A stretch of 64,000 bases of DNA from Williamsia herbipolensis. Its GTDB lineage: Bacteria > Actinomycetota > Actinomycetes > Mycobacteriales > Mycobacteriaceae. The notes under the pieces were generated by a model. The model searched no databases, was not told the DNA's origin, and saw only the letters and a program-made list of their open reading frames with translations. Both the position numbers and the translations under genes were made by a program. The stretch covers positions 310,001 through 374,000 of the forward strand of contig NZ_JXYP01000021.1 of the NCBI RefSeq assembly GCF_000964005.1. The letters are read 5' to 3'. Shown here one piece after another: positions 47,531 through 55,620 of this stretch (the first letter of the stretch is position 1; every line of letters starts with the position of its first letter).

Positions 47531-48382
47531 GTGACGTATCGAGAACTCTTCCGTGACCTTCGACGATCCCGCCGACGTGCCCGCCGGTGGCTGGTGTTGC
47601 TCCCGATCGCGGTCGTCGTCGTCGTGTCGAGCCCGTCGGGGTACGGTCCGGCGGCCGCCCGCCCGTCGTCGTGCGACCGCCCGGTGGTCCTCGTCGGCGA
47701 GGTCGCCTCCGACACCGCATCCCTGGCGGGCCTGCGCCGTGATCTCGACCGAGCCGGTATGTGCGCGACCGTCCTCGACTACGGGAGAACGCCTCTCGCA
47801 ACAGATCTCGCACGCGCCGGCGGGCTGCGGTTGAACGGCCTGACGTCACTGGAGGACTCGGGCCGCGAGCTGGTGGGCCTCCTGCGGTCGGCGAGTCCCG
47901 ACCGACCACTGACCGTCGTCGCGCACGGCGGTGGCGCGCTCGCCGTGCAGTACGCGCTGACCCACGGCGTCCCCACCGGACGCGTGGCCCGGCTCATCAC
48001 CCTCGGACCCCTCTGGAACGGCACCGGGGTCGCCGGGCTGGCCGACATCGAACAGATCAGTCGCCGCCTCGGAACCTACGACACCGTCCTGCGACTCGAA
48101 CGACCCATCGTCGACCCGATCTGTGCGAGCTGCCGACAACTCGTCACCGGATCGGACTTCCTCGTCGCGATGCGACGCGCCGCGTTCCCCACCCCCGGCG
48201 TGTCCTACGTCGACATCGTCTCCCGCTCCGACGGTCTCGCCGGCGACCCCCGCACCTCCACCGCACCGGGGTCGCGGGTCGTCGTGCTGCAGTCGATCGA
48301 CCCGCGGGCGAACGTCGATCATTTCCGTCTCCCGGCCGATACGCTGGTGCGATCGCTCGTCGTCGACAACACGCGCGGGTGA
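47531..48382 (+). CDS. Exported lipase-fold (class 2 lipase-like) protein lacking the nucleophile Ser
   Basis: About 283 aa, starting at GTG 47531 (ATG 47519 is in frame). A basic N-region and hydrophobic segment (20-35) form a signal peptide or anchor. The body resembles EstA/class 2 lipase-type alpha/beta hydrolases: RPVVLVGEVASD, the elbow region TVVAHGGGALAVQYAL, LITLGPLWNGTG and a C-terminal His in RANVDHFRLPAD. The elbow should read G-x-S-x-G, but residues 131-135 are A-H-G-G-G, so the nucleophile is replaced by Gly133. It is probably non-catalytic, binding a lipid or serving as a sensor. It is divergent from the mce operon and lies 34 bases before tetR. Confidence 0.7.
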   Translation: MTYRELFRDLRRSRRRARRWLVLLPIAVVVVVSSPSGYGPAAARPSSCDRPVVLVGEVASDTASLAGLRRDLDRAGMCATVLDYGRTPLATDLARAGGLRLNGLTSLEDSGRELVGLLRSASPDRPLTVVAHGGGALAVQYALTHGVPTGRVARLITLGPLWNGTGVAGLADIEQISRRLGTYDTVLRLERPIVDPICASCRQLVTGSDFLVAMRRAAFPTPGVSYVDIVSRSDGLAGDPRTSTAPGSRVVVLQSIDPRANVDHFRLPADTLVRSLVVDNTRG

Positions 48383-48416
48383 ACCACCGACGTGACCGCG
48401 ACCGAAAGCGAGAGAC

Positions 48417-48983
48417 GTGACCACCGCTCCGTCGACAGGGCGCAAGAGCCCGCGGCTCAGCGCCGACGACTGGATCGCGGCCGCTTTCGACCTGCTGACC
48501 GAAGAAGGTGTCGCGGCGGTCAAGGTCGTCACCCTCTGTAAGCGGTTGCGGGTGACCAAGGGCAGCTTCTACTGGCATTTCGCCGACATCAACGGATTGT
48601 TCGAGGCCATGTCGGCGGCCTGGACCGCCGAGTCCGACGCCTATCTGCGCGGTCTCACCGAACTCGGCGCCGCACCGCCCGCCGAACGCATCGAACAGAT
48701 GACGCGACGCCTCGTCGACCACCAGACCTGGGCGCGGGAATCGGCCGTACGCGAATGGGCCCGCACCCACCCGGTCGTCGCCGACGCGGTCGCGCAACTC
48801 GACAACCGGATCTTCGAGGTCGTGCAGCAGACCCTCACCGAACTCGGACTGACCCCCGAGGACGCCCGTATCCGCGCGGGACTCCTCGTCTACGCCGGCA
48901 TCGGCTTCGTCGAGAGCAGGGGAAGTCTTCCCACCCCCACCCCCGAGGACATCCACAAGATGATCGAGGTCATCTTCACCTGA
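48417..48983 (+). CDS. TetR family transcriptional regulator
   Basis: A 188-aa one-component repressor. The N-terminal helix-turn-helix lies at about 36-58 (VVTLCKRLRVTKGSFYWHF, the TetR signature); the C-terminal ligand domain is full length with no similarity that names a ligand. The GTG start is 34 bases after the lipase-fold gene, so it is likely cotranscribed with it from the operator-bearing promoter at 47518 and hence autoregulated. It is the only regulator in the island and the likely binder of the TACCAT-N5-ATGGT repeats. Confidence 0.9.
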   Translation: MTTAPSTGRKSPRLSADDWIAAAFDLLTEEGVAAVKVVTLCKRLRVTKGSFYWHFADINGLFEAMSAAWTAESDAYLRGLTELGAAPPAERIEQMTRRLVDHQTWARESAVREWARTHPVVADAVAQLDNRIFEVVQQTLTELGLTPEDARIRAGLLVYAGIGFVESRGSLPTPTPEDIHKMIEVIFT

Positions 48984-49000
48984 CCCGCGCCACCCTCTCC

Positions 49001-49091
49001 CTACGTCAGACGGGTGATCTCCACTGTGACAACCCTTTCGGTGGCGATCACGCCCGTACCCCGGCCCCTACGCCAGACGGGTGATCTCCAC
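49001..49091. repeat. Imperfect direct repeat at the transglutaminase 3' end
   Basis: Bases 49001-49024 and 49068-49091 are identical at 23 of 24 positions, starting CTACG[T/C]CAGACGGG. The second copy encodes the VEITRLA C-terminus and stop of the transglutaminase gene; the first lies 67 bases beyond the stop and also ends in a TAG when read leftward. This looks like a partial duplication of the gene's end. Confidence 0.8.
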
Positions 49092-49916
49092 CACGACATC
49101 GAGGTCGGTGGCACCTCCACCGGTGTAGATCCCCTTGAGCGGCGGCACATCCGAGTAGTCGCGACCGATTCCCACCGACACGTGCTGCTCGTTGATCGGG
49201 ACGTCGTTGGTCGGGTCGTACCCCCACCACGCGCCGGTCCATGCCTCGATCCACGCGTGGCTCTGCCCCTCCACGACGTCGTCGATCTCCGCGTCACGGT
49301 TCGGGTGCAGGTACCCCGAGACGTAGCGGGCGGGGATGCCCAGGCTGCGCAACATCAGCAGCGTCAGGTGCGCGTAGTCCTGGCACACACCCTTGCGCTC
49401 ACTCCAGGCGTCGACCGCGCTGGTGTGCACGCCGGTTGTGCCGGGTACGTACTGCATCTCGGCGTTCACCCAGCTGCAGATCGCGACCACCGCCGCCTCG
49501 GGATCGAGTCCCTTGGCGAGCTTGCGGGCCGTCGTGGCGAGCGGACGGTTGCGCGGGACGTAGTCGGTCTTGCCCAACACCTCGTCGAAGCGGTCGATCA
49601 CGTACTCCGACTTGAGGTCGTCCCAGTCGGTCTGCTCGGACTCGTTCGGGCGCTGACCGGCCTCGGTCTCGACCACCGACGACCCCGACACCTCCAGCTC
49701 CTCGTGCGGCGCATGGAGATCGAACGCCGTCACCGCGGTACCCCAGTAGTCGGTGTAGCGGTAGGAACGGGTGGCCGGGACGGTCTCGACGCGGTTGACG
49801 ATGACGTTCTGTCGGTTGTCGCTGCGCGGGGTCAACCGCGCCTCGTTGTACGACGACGTCACCGGCGCGTTGTAGGCGAATCCGGTGGAATGGACGACCC
49901 GCAGACGCCAGCTCAC
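49068..49916 (-). CDS. Transglutaminase-like cysteine peptidase domain protein
   Basis: A 282-aa protein with an N-terminal beta domain (1-110) starting RLRVVHSTGFAY and a transglutaminase-core domain with Cys in GVCQDYAHLTLLMLR, His in GQSHAWIEAW and Asp in GYDPTND, the complete triad. It is the third gene of a conserved trio with an alpha-E protein and an ATP-grasp protein (Rv2409c-Rv2411c in M. tuberculosis). The trio is thought to form or cleave an amide-linked peptide-like compound that remains uncharacterised. The start overlaps the alpha-E gene stop by four bases. Confidence 0.9.
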   Translation of the reverse strand: MSWRLRVVHSTGFAYNAPVTSSYNEARLTPRSDNRQNVIVNRVETVPATRSYRYTDYWGTAVTAFDLHAPHEELEVSGSSVVETEAGQRPNESEQTDWDDLKSEYVIDRFDEVLGKTDYVPRNRPLATTARKLAKGLDPEAAVVAICSWVNAEMQYVPGTTGVHTSAVDAWSERKGVCQDYAHLTLLMLRSLGIPARYVSGYLHPNRDAEIDDVVEGQSHAWIEAWTGAWWGYDPTNDVPINEQHVSVGIGRDYSDVPPLKGIYTGGGATDLDVVVEITRLA

Positions 49917-50899
49917 AGTTCACTCTCCTCGATGAAGTGCTCCTCGGCGGAGCTCGCGCGCACGTCGGCCCACGCCACATAGGGCGAGACGTGGAAATAC
50001 TGCAGCGTGACAGCCTCGTTCAGGTCGCGGCACGCCTCCTGCAGGGCCAGCAGTCGATCCTGGAGGTCGTCGAGCAACAGGCCCGGCTGCATGAACTCCA
50101 GTGAGCTGCGGGCACGTCCGAGGACGCGCTGGGCCTCCGCGCGCGCACCCACACGACTGTTCGGCCGGTTGTCGAGTTCCATCAACGACTGCTCGGCGAG
50201 CGTGATCGCATGGAACACCGACCGCGGGAAAAGCCGGTCCAGCAACATGAACTCGACCACGCGACTCGCGTCGAGAGCGCCGCGATAGGTGCGCAGATAC
50301 GTGTCGTGTGCCCCGGCGGACCGCAGGACCGTGACCCACGCCGGCGAACCCGACCGGTCCCCCGCTCGCGACAGCAGCATCCGGACGGTCATGTCGACCC
50401 GCTCCACGGAGCGACCGAGGAGCAGGTAGCGGTACCCGTCGTCGCGGCTGAGCGTCGCGTCCGCGAGCCCGGCGAACATCGCCGCACGGTTCTTCACGTA
50501 CGAGAGGAACTCGTACGGACCGAGTTTGCGTGCCGAGCGCTCGGCCTCCGACAGCCCGTTGTAGGTGGTGTTGAGGCACTCCCACATCTCGCTGGAGGTG
50601 ACCTCGCGTGCGCCGCGGGCGTTCTCGCGTCCGGCGGCGATGCAGTCGACGATCGAGCCGTGGCCCTTCTTGTCGTAGGCCACCCGCTCGGTCAGCGACC
50701 ACACGTCGAGCTCGACGTCGTCGTCAGGAGCCTCCATGCCCAACACCTGCAGCACCAGCCGACAGGTGCGGTCGGGGTTGACCGTGGCGTCCTCGAGCAG
50801 CTGGTGCACGGCCACGTCGAGGATGCGCGCGGTGTCGTCGGCACGCTCCACGTATCGGCCGATCCAGTACAGCGACTCGGCATTGCGCGCCAACATCAT
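49913..50899 (-). CDS. Alpha-E domain protein
   Basis: All-helical 328-aa protein of the alpha-E (DUF403) family. The N-terminus is MMLARNAESLYWIGRYVERADDTAR, and later conserved parts include SYVKNRAAMFAGLADATLSRDDGYRYLLLGRSVERVDMT in separate helices. It has no known catalytic residues. It always accompanies a circularly permuted ATP-grasp protein and a transglutaminase, and overlaps both here by four bases. Confidence 0.92.
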   Translation of the reverse strand: MMLARNAESLYWIGRYVERADDTARILDVAVHQLLEDATVNPDRTCRLVLQVLGMEAPDDDVELDVWSLTERVAYDKKGHGSIVDCIAAGRENARGAREVTSSEMWECLNTTYNGLSEAERSARKLGPYEFLSYVKNRAAMFAGLADATLSRDDGYRYLLLGRSVERVDMTVRMLLSRAGDRSGSPAWVTVLRSAGAHDTYLRTYRGALDASRVVEFMLLDRLFPRSVFHAITLAEQSLMELDNRPNSRVGARAEAQRVLGRARSSLEFMQPGLLLDDLQDRLLALQEACRDLNEAVTLQYFHVSPYVAWADVRASSAEEHFIEESEL

Positions 50900-52740
50900 T
50901 CGGTGACCCCCTGCGAACGGAAACGGGTCTGCGACCGGCCCTGTTGCTGTTGCTGTTGTTGCTGTTCCATCGGATTGGCCGTGGCCTCGGGACCCTGCTC
51001 GGTCTGCTGTGCGGGCGGGAGGTCCTTGCCGCTCACCAGTTCGTCGCCGCCGAGTTCACGTTCGGACTCCGACGCACGCGACGCGAGCACCCAGGTGTCC
51101 TTCGATCCACCACCCTGGCTCGAGTTCACCACCAGCGACCCCTCCGGCAGCGCGACACGCGTCAACCCGCCGGGCAGGACCCACACCGACTCACCGTCGT
51201 TGACCGCGAACGGCCGCAGGTCCACGTGGCGCGGCTGCAGCCGGTCACCGATCTTGGTCGGCACGGTCGACAACTGCACCACCGGCTGCGCGATCCAGCC
51301 GCGCGGATCGGCCCGCACCTTGCGGGCCAGCACGTCGAGTTCATCGCGGGTGGCGTCGGGTCCGAACACGATGCCGTAACCACCCGAACCCTCAACGGGT
51401 TTCACGACGAGTTCGTCGATGCGGTCGAGGACCTCCTCGCGCTCGTCGTCGAGCCAGCACCGCAGCGTGTCGACGTTGCCGAGGCTGGGCTTCTCGCCCA
51501 GGTAGTACTCGATGATCTCCGGGACGTAGGTGTAGACCAGCTTGTCGTCGCCGACGCCGTTGCCCACCGCGCTCGAGATCACCACGTTGCCCGCGCGTGC
51601 GGCGTTGAGCAGTCCCGCCACCCCCAGCATGGAGTCGGGCCGGAACTGCATGGGGTCGAGGAAATCGTCGTCGATGCGTCGGTAGATGACGTCGACGCGC
51701 TGCTCGCCCTGGGTCGTGCGCATGTAGACGACGTTGTCGCGGCAGAACAGGTCGCGACCCTCGACGAGTTCGACACCCATCTGCCGGGCGAGCAGCGAGT
51801 GTTCGAAATAGGCCGAGTTCGCGACACCGGGTGTCAGCACCACCACGTTGGGATCGGCCTCGTTGAACGCCGCCGAGGCACGCAGCGCCTTGAGCAACTG
51901 GCTCGAGTAGTCCGCGACGGCCCGCACCCGATGACTCGAGAACAGGTCGGGGAACACGCGTGCCATGGTGCGGCGGTTCTCCATCACATAGGAGACGCCC
52001 GACGGCGACCGCAGATTGTCCTCGAGCACACGGAAATCGCCCTGCTCGTCGCGGATCAGGTCGATCCCGGCGACGTGGATCCGGACACCGTTGGGGGGCT
52101 TGATGCCGACGGCCTGCCGGTGGAAGTGCTCACACGAGGTGACCAGGCGCTTGGGGACGACACCGTCGCGCAGGATCTCCTGCTCGCCGTAGATGTCGTC
52201 GAGGAACATCTCCAACGCCTTCACGCGCTGGGTGATACCCCGCTCCAGCTTCGCCCACTCGGCGGCCGAGATGACCCGTGGCACAACGTCCAACGGGAAC
52301 GGCCGCTCCTGGCCCGAGAGCGAGAACGTGATGCCCTGATCGACGAACGCACGCCCGAGGGCGTCGACACGGTTGTTCAGGTCGGCGCGGTCCGACGGCG
52401 CGAGCGCCTTGTGGATCCCCTTGTAGGGCGTGCGCACTTCGCTGTTCGCGTCGAACATCTCGTCGAAGGCGTTCTCGTAGGGGCCCTTGGCGTAGCCCGA
52501 GAAGATGCCCGTCGCACCGCCTGCGGTCTTCGCACCCGACTTCTCGATGCGACCGTTCTTCGGGCCGACCGATCGACGCGCCGCCGGGGCGCTGCTCGGC
52601 TTGCGGTCGGGGGCGGCGATCTTGCCGGCCTTGGCGGGCGACGCCTTCCTCGCGCCGCCGGACGCCGATGCCTTGGTGGGACGCTGTCGTCCGTCCGAGG
52701 ACCGTGTGTCGGTGTTCTCGGAGGAGGTTCCGGGGCTCAT
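50896..52740 (-). CDS. Circularly permuted ATP-grasp type 2 protein
   Basis: 614-aa predicted ATP-dependent carboxylate-amine ligase of the DUF404/407 group. A low-complexity Lys/Ala/Ser-rich head (1-75) precedes the ATP-grasp core with RFPLDVVPR-like region, LIRDEQGDFRVLEDNLRSPSG, KPVEGSGGYGIVFG and WIAQPVVQLST. The C-terminus ends in a glutamine run and a short charged tail. The ATG at 52740 is chosen. First gene of the trio; in this arrangement the ligase probably builds a peptide bond that the transglutaminase processes. Confidence 0.9.
   Translation of the reverse strand: MSPGTSSENTDTRSSDGRQRPTKASASGGARKASPAKAGKIAAPDRKPSSAPAARRSVGPKNGRIEKSGAKTAGGATGIFSGYAKGPYENAFDEMFDANSEVRTPYKGIHKALAPSDRADLNNRVDALGRAFVDQGITFSLSGQERPFPLDVVPRVISAAEWAKLERGITQRVKALEMFLDDIYGEQEILRDGVVPKRLVTSCEHFHRQAVGIKPPNGVRIHVAGIDLIRDEQGDFRVLEDNLRSPSGVSYVMENRRTMARVFPDLFSSHRVRAVADYSSQLLKALRASAAFNEADPNVVVLTPGVANSAYFEHSLLARQMGVELVEGRDLFCRDNVVYMRTTQGEQRVDVIYRRIDDDFLDPMQFRPDSMLGVAGLLNAARAGNVVISSAVGNGVGDDKLVYTYVPEIIEYYLGEKPSLGNVDTLRCWLDDEREEVLDRIDELVVKPVEGSGGYGIVFGPDATRDELDVLARKVRADPRGWIAQPVVQLSTVPTKIGDRLQPRHVDLRPFAVNDGESVWVLPGGLTRVALPEGSLVVNSSQGGGSKDTWVLASRASESERELGGDELVSGKDLPPAQQTEQGPEATANPMEQQQQQQQQGRSQTRFRSQGVTE
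50941..50964 (-). repeat. CAG/CAA run encoding eight glutamines
   Basis: Eight consecutive Gln codons alternating CAG and CAA lie 13 codons before the end of the ATP-grasp gene. A mixed-codon run limits replication slippage and suggests the glutamine tract is kept at protein level, though a disordered tail without function is possible. Confidence 0.8.
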
Positions 52741-52833
52741 AACCAACCATGTTGCCCCACATGGGCCGACTCGGCAGGAGGTTGCCGTGCGCGCAGGGTC
52801 GCGTCGCAGGTGAACACGCTGTTCGCGGCGCCG

Positions 52834-53955
52834 TCACCGGGCGCGGCGGCGCAGCGCGAGGGCCGCGGCCCGTCGCCGACCACCGCGGACCACCGATCCC
52901 ACGCGGGAGCGCATCCGACGCCGCTGCGCGGGCATCGGCATCGTCGCGAGGATCCGTGCCAGCGCTGCGGCCGCCACCTCGAGGGTCTCCTCCGGTGTCG
53001 GTTCACCCGTCGCGCCGGTGTCGGTGGTGGGGACGACCCGGAGATCGCCGGTGTCACCGACGATGTCGAATCCGGCATCGTCGACGGCCGCGATCATCGC
53101 CTCGGATCGTTCCGCCGCCCATCGCGACTGGTCGGCGGTGAGGGTCCGGCCGTGGCGGTCGACACTGTCGAACAGGATGTCGCCGATGAGGTGTCGTTTG
53201 ACGGCCCACTCGTACCGGTCCCATGCGACGGTGTCGGGTTGCAGGTGGGCGTTGAGTCGGCGCAGCAGTTCCACCTGCGCCGGGGTGAGGGCGGCATTGC
53301 TCGGCGGCACCGGGACGTCGAGGTCCGCGCCGTCCACCCCGAGAACCGAGGTGAACCGGTCCCACAGCGACGGCGTCGGGCCGGACCCGGATCGCGGCAC
53401 CGTGACGAGATGGACCCGTTCGGCCGGCAGTCCGTCACCCCATGTGCGCAGGATGCGCACGAAATCCTGGAACTCCCAGAACGGTTCCTGCTCGTCGATC
53501 GGGTCGTGGCGCAGCGATCCGATGAACTCGTCGAGAGTGCTGGTGTGCTGGTTCTTGACGTTCTCCTGCCACACCGACGGCAGCTGTCGGGCGAGATCAC
53601 GCACGGTCGCGACGACGTGGACGTCGGCGAAGTCGAGATCGGCGAGAAGCCTCCGCACCTGCTCGGACGTGGCCGTCGAGAACAGCTCGTGCGATACCAG
53701 CGACGTCCCCGGCCAGGCCCGCATCTGGGCGACCATGCGGCCCCAGGCGTCGGCGTGCGCCGGGTCGACCCAGTCAAGGTAGCGCTCCGGCTGCAGGTGC
53801 ACCGCGGCGTGGAAGTGATCGCTCATCTCCACCCCGGGGTAGAGCAGACCACCGACCCGCAGGGCGGTGTCGCGGTTGCGCCACAGTCGGTCCTGCAGAT
53901 AGGTCGTGCCCGTCTTGGGCAGACCCACATGGATGACGACGGTGGGACGGCTCAT
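52834..53955 (-). CDS. Sulfotransferase-like protein
   Basis: Transfers sulfate from PAPS to an acceptor (373 aa predicted). The 5'-phosphosulfate loop GLPKTGTTYL is at 11-20, and a 3'-phosphate-binding-like stretch (VVATVRDLARQLPSVWQENVKN) occurs in the first half. The C-terminal 60 residues are a helical, Arg-rich extension. No membrane segment. The acceptor may be a carbohydrate or lipid of the envelope; this is not determinable here. It is transcribed alone, leftward. PAPS requires an APS kinase, which is not encoded in the window. Confidence 0.82.
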   Translation of the reverse strand: MSRPTVVIHVGLPKTGTTYLQDRLWRNRDTALRVGGLLYPGVEMSDHFHAAVHLQPERYLDWVDPAHADAWGRMVAQMRAWPGTSLVSHELFSTATSEQVRRLLADLDFADVHVVATVRDLARQLPSVWQENVKNQHTSTLDEFIGSLRHDPIDEQEPFWEFQDFVRILRTWGDGLPAERVHLVTVPRSGSGPTPSLWDRFTSVLGVDGADLDVPVPPSNAALTPAQVELLRRLNAHLQPDTVAWDRYEWAVKRHLIGDILFDSVDRHGRTLTADQSRWAAERSEAMIAAVDDAGFDIVGDTGDLRVVPTTDTGATGEPTPEETLEVAAAALARILATMPMPAQRRRMRSRVGSVVRGGRRRAAALALRRRAR

Positions 53956-54277
53956 CGGGGCGCGACCCACAGGGTCCGCACGGCGTGGTCACCCGACACG
54001 GCGAAAGCGGTCGAACCCCGGGAAAAGGACATTGCCCTCGACTGTATCGGACACTCCGGGCCCCTCCCGGGGGCTGCGCGGACGCCTCGCGGATTTGGGT
54101 GGTCACGCAGCGTGCGGTAAAGTCCATCGCTGGTGCTCACGACGTGTCCGGCTGGTCCGGAGAGGTCGGCGAGAGCAGGTGAGGGATCACCACATTCTTC
54201 GCAGTACGACACAGAGTTTTCCGTAACTGATGCGCATCCCGTGGGGCGCCGCATCGAAGATCAAGAGGTAGTGACGC
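53956..54277. other. Divergent intergenic region sulfotransferase / rpsT
   Basis: About 320 bases with no gene. It carries the rpsT promoter at 54095-54123 and, on the minus strand, a TACAGT hexamer (54046-54041) that may serve the sulfotransferase gene. The rpsT 5' untranslated region would be about 145 bases, long for this genome, and could hold a regulatory structure or an S20 autoregulation site; I could not define one by eye. Confidence 0.45.
54095..54123 (+). promoter_or_regulatory. rpsT promoter (-35/-10)
   Basis: TTGGGT at 54095-54100 and TAAAGT at 54118-54123 with a 17-base spacer form the best sigma-70-like promoter in the window. Transcription would begin near 54130. Confidence 0.6.
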
Positions 54278-54538
54278 GTGGCAAACATCAAGTCGCAGGT
54301 GAAGCGCAACAAGACCAACGAGGTCGCCCGTCGGCGTAACCAGTCGGTCCGGTCGGCGCTGCGTACCGCGCTCCGGAACTTCCGCGCGGCCGTCGACGCC
54401 GGCGAGAAGGACAAGGCGACCGAGCTGCTCGCCGCCACCGGCCGCCAGCTCGACAAGGCCGCCAGCAAGGGCGTCATCCACGCCAACCAGGCCGCCAACA
54501 AGAAGTCGGCCATGGCGCTCTCGCTCAACAAGCTCTGA
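54278..54538 (+). CDS. rpsT: 30S ribosomal protein bS20
   Basis: Primary 16S rRNA-binding protein of the small subunit (86 aa), with the family N-terminus [15 protein letters not shown] and the C-terminal [20 protein letters not shown] in two helices. The GTG at 54278 is preceded by AAGAGG. Monocistronic, with its own promoter and terminator, beside holA as in other Mycobacteriales. Confidence 0.97.
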   Translation: MANIKSQVKRNKTNEVARRRNQSVRSALRTALRNFRAAVDAGEKDKATELLAATGRQLDKAASKGVIHANQAANKKSAMALSLNKL

Positions 54539-54582
54539 CGCGCCGCGGCGCACCCTCGTCGGGTGCGTCGTCGGTGGGTACG

Positions 54583-54618
54583 ACCCCGGATGGTGCAGTC
54601 CGACCGTCCGGGGTTTTT
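54583..54618 (+). terminator. Intrinsic terminator of rpsT
   Basis: ACCCCGGA (54583-54590) pairs with TCCGGGGT (54607-54614), loop of 16 bases, followed by a run of five T (54614-54618). It lies 45 bases after the rpsT stop and faces the convergent holA gene. Confidence 0.75.
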
Positions 54619-54642
54619 CGTGTCCGGACGGCGGGGTGACAC

Positions 54643-55620
54643 CTAGCGGCGGGCTCCCGACGGCTTGAGCTCGGCCACCTCGACGACCGCGCGCTGCAAC
54701 GCATAGTCGGCGTTGGCGGCCTGACCCTTCACGTCGCCGTTGAGGGTCGCCACCACCGACATCGCCCTCGCGATCGACGGCGCGTCCCAGGCCTGGGCCT
54801 GCGACTGCACCTTCCGCACCCGCCACGGGGGCATGCCGAGCTCGGCTGCGGCGGAGTTCGCGTCGCGACCGCCCACGCTCTTCACCCGGGCGATGCCGTG
54901 CACGGCCTCCGCCAGTGCATCGGCGAGCAACACATGCGGGACACCGTGATGGCCGGCCCACGCCAACGCCTCCAGGGCGCCGGCACGATCGCCGGTGACC
55001 GCGCAGTCCGCGATCTCGAACCCCGTGACCTCCGGACGACCCGAGTAATAAGTGGCGACGGCGGCGGCGTCGACCTTGCCGCCGGTGTCGGACACCAGCT
55101 GACTGCAGGCGGCGGCGAGCTCACGGAGATCGGCGCGAACGGCCTCGACGACCTGAGTGACTACGTCGCCCGAGACCCGCACCCCGTGGGAGGCGAACTC
55201 CTTCTTCACGAAGTCGATGCGGTCGCCGACGCGGGTCGAGCCCACGCAGTCATGGGTGCGAGCTCCGGCCTTGCGCAGCGCCGCGACCATCGACTTCGCC
55301 CGGCCACCACCGGAGTGCACCACCACCAGGGTGATGCCGTCGGGGAGCTCTTCGGCCGCCGAGGTGACCGCCGCGGCGGGTTCCTTGCCGGCGTCGCCGG
55401 CCGCCTCGACCACCACCATCCGCTCATCGGCGAACAACGACGGGCTCAGCAGCTCGGCCAGTTCGTGTTCGCTGACGTCACCCGCGCGCACGCGGGTCAC
55501 CGGGAGGTCGGCACCCCCGGCCGCGGCGATCGCCTCGGCGCGGACGGCGGCCGTCGCGCGTTCGACCAGGAAGTCGTCGTCGCCCAGCAGCAGGTGCAGT
55601 CGGTCGCTCACGCCGGTCAT
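54643..55620 (-). CDS. holA: DNA polymerase III delta subunit
   Basis: Clamp loader delta subunit (325 aa from the ATG at 55620). It has the delta N-terminal domain ([20 protein letters not shown]), the MVVVEAAGD strand and C-terminal [19 protein letters not shown] collar region. Without Walker A, it binds and opens the beta clamp as part of the replicase. The upstream comEC reading frame runs 143 bases into this gene. Confidence 0.93.
   Translation of the reverse strand: MTGVSDRLHLLLGDDDFLVERATAAVRAEAIAAAGGADLPVTRVRAGDVSEHELAELLSPSLFADERMVVVEAAGDAGKEPAAAVTSAAEELPDGITLVVVHSGGGRAKSMVAALRKAGARTHDCVGSTRVGDRIDFVKKEFASHGVRVSGDVVTQVVEAVRADLRELAAACSQLVSDTGGKVDAAAVATYYSGRPEVTGFEIADCAVTGDRAGALEALAWAGHHGVPHVLLADALAEAVHGIARVKSVGGRDANSAAAELGMPPWRVRKVQSQAQAWDAPSIARAMSVVATLNGDVKGQAANADYALQRAVVEVAELKPSGARR

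Noticed and set aside
50944-54120. Very long plus-strand open frame (over 1000 codons)
   Set aside because: Antisense to the ATP-grasp and sulfotransferase genes, both of which have strong motifs; the plus-strand product has none.
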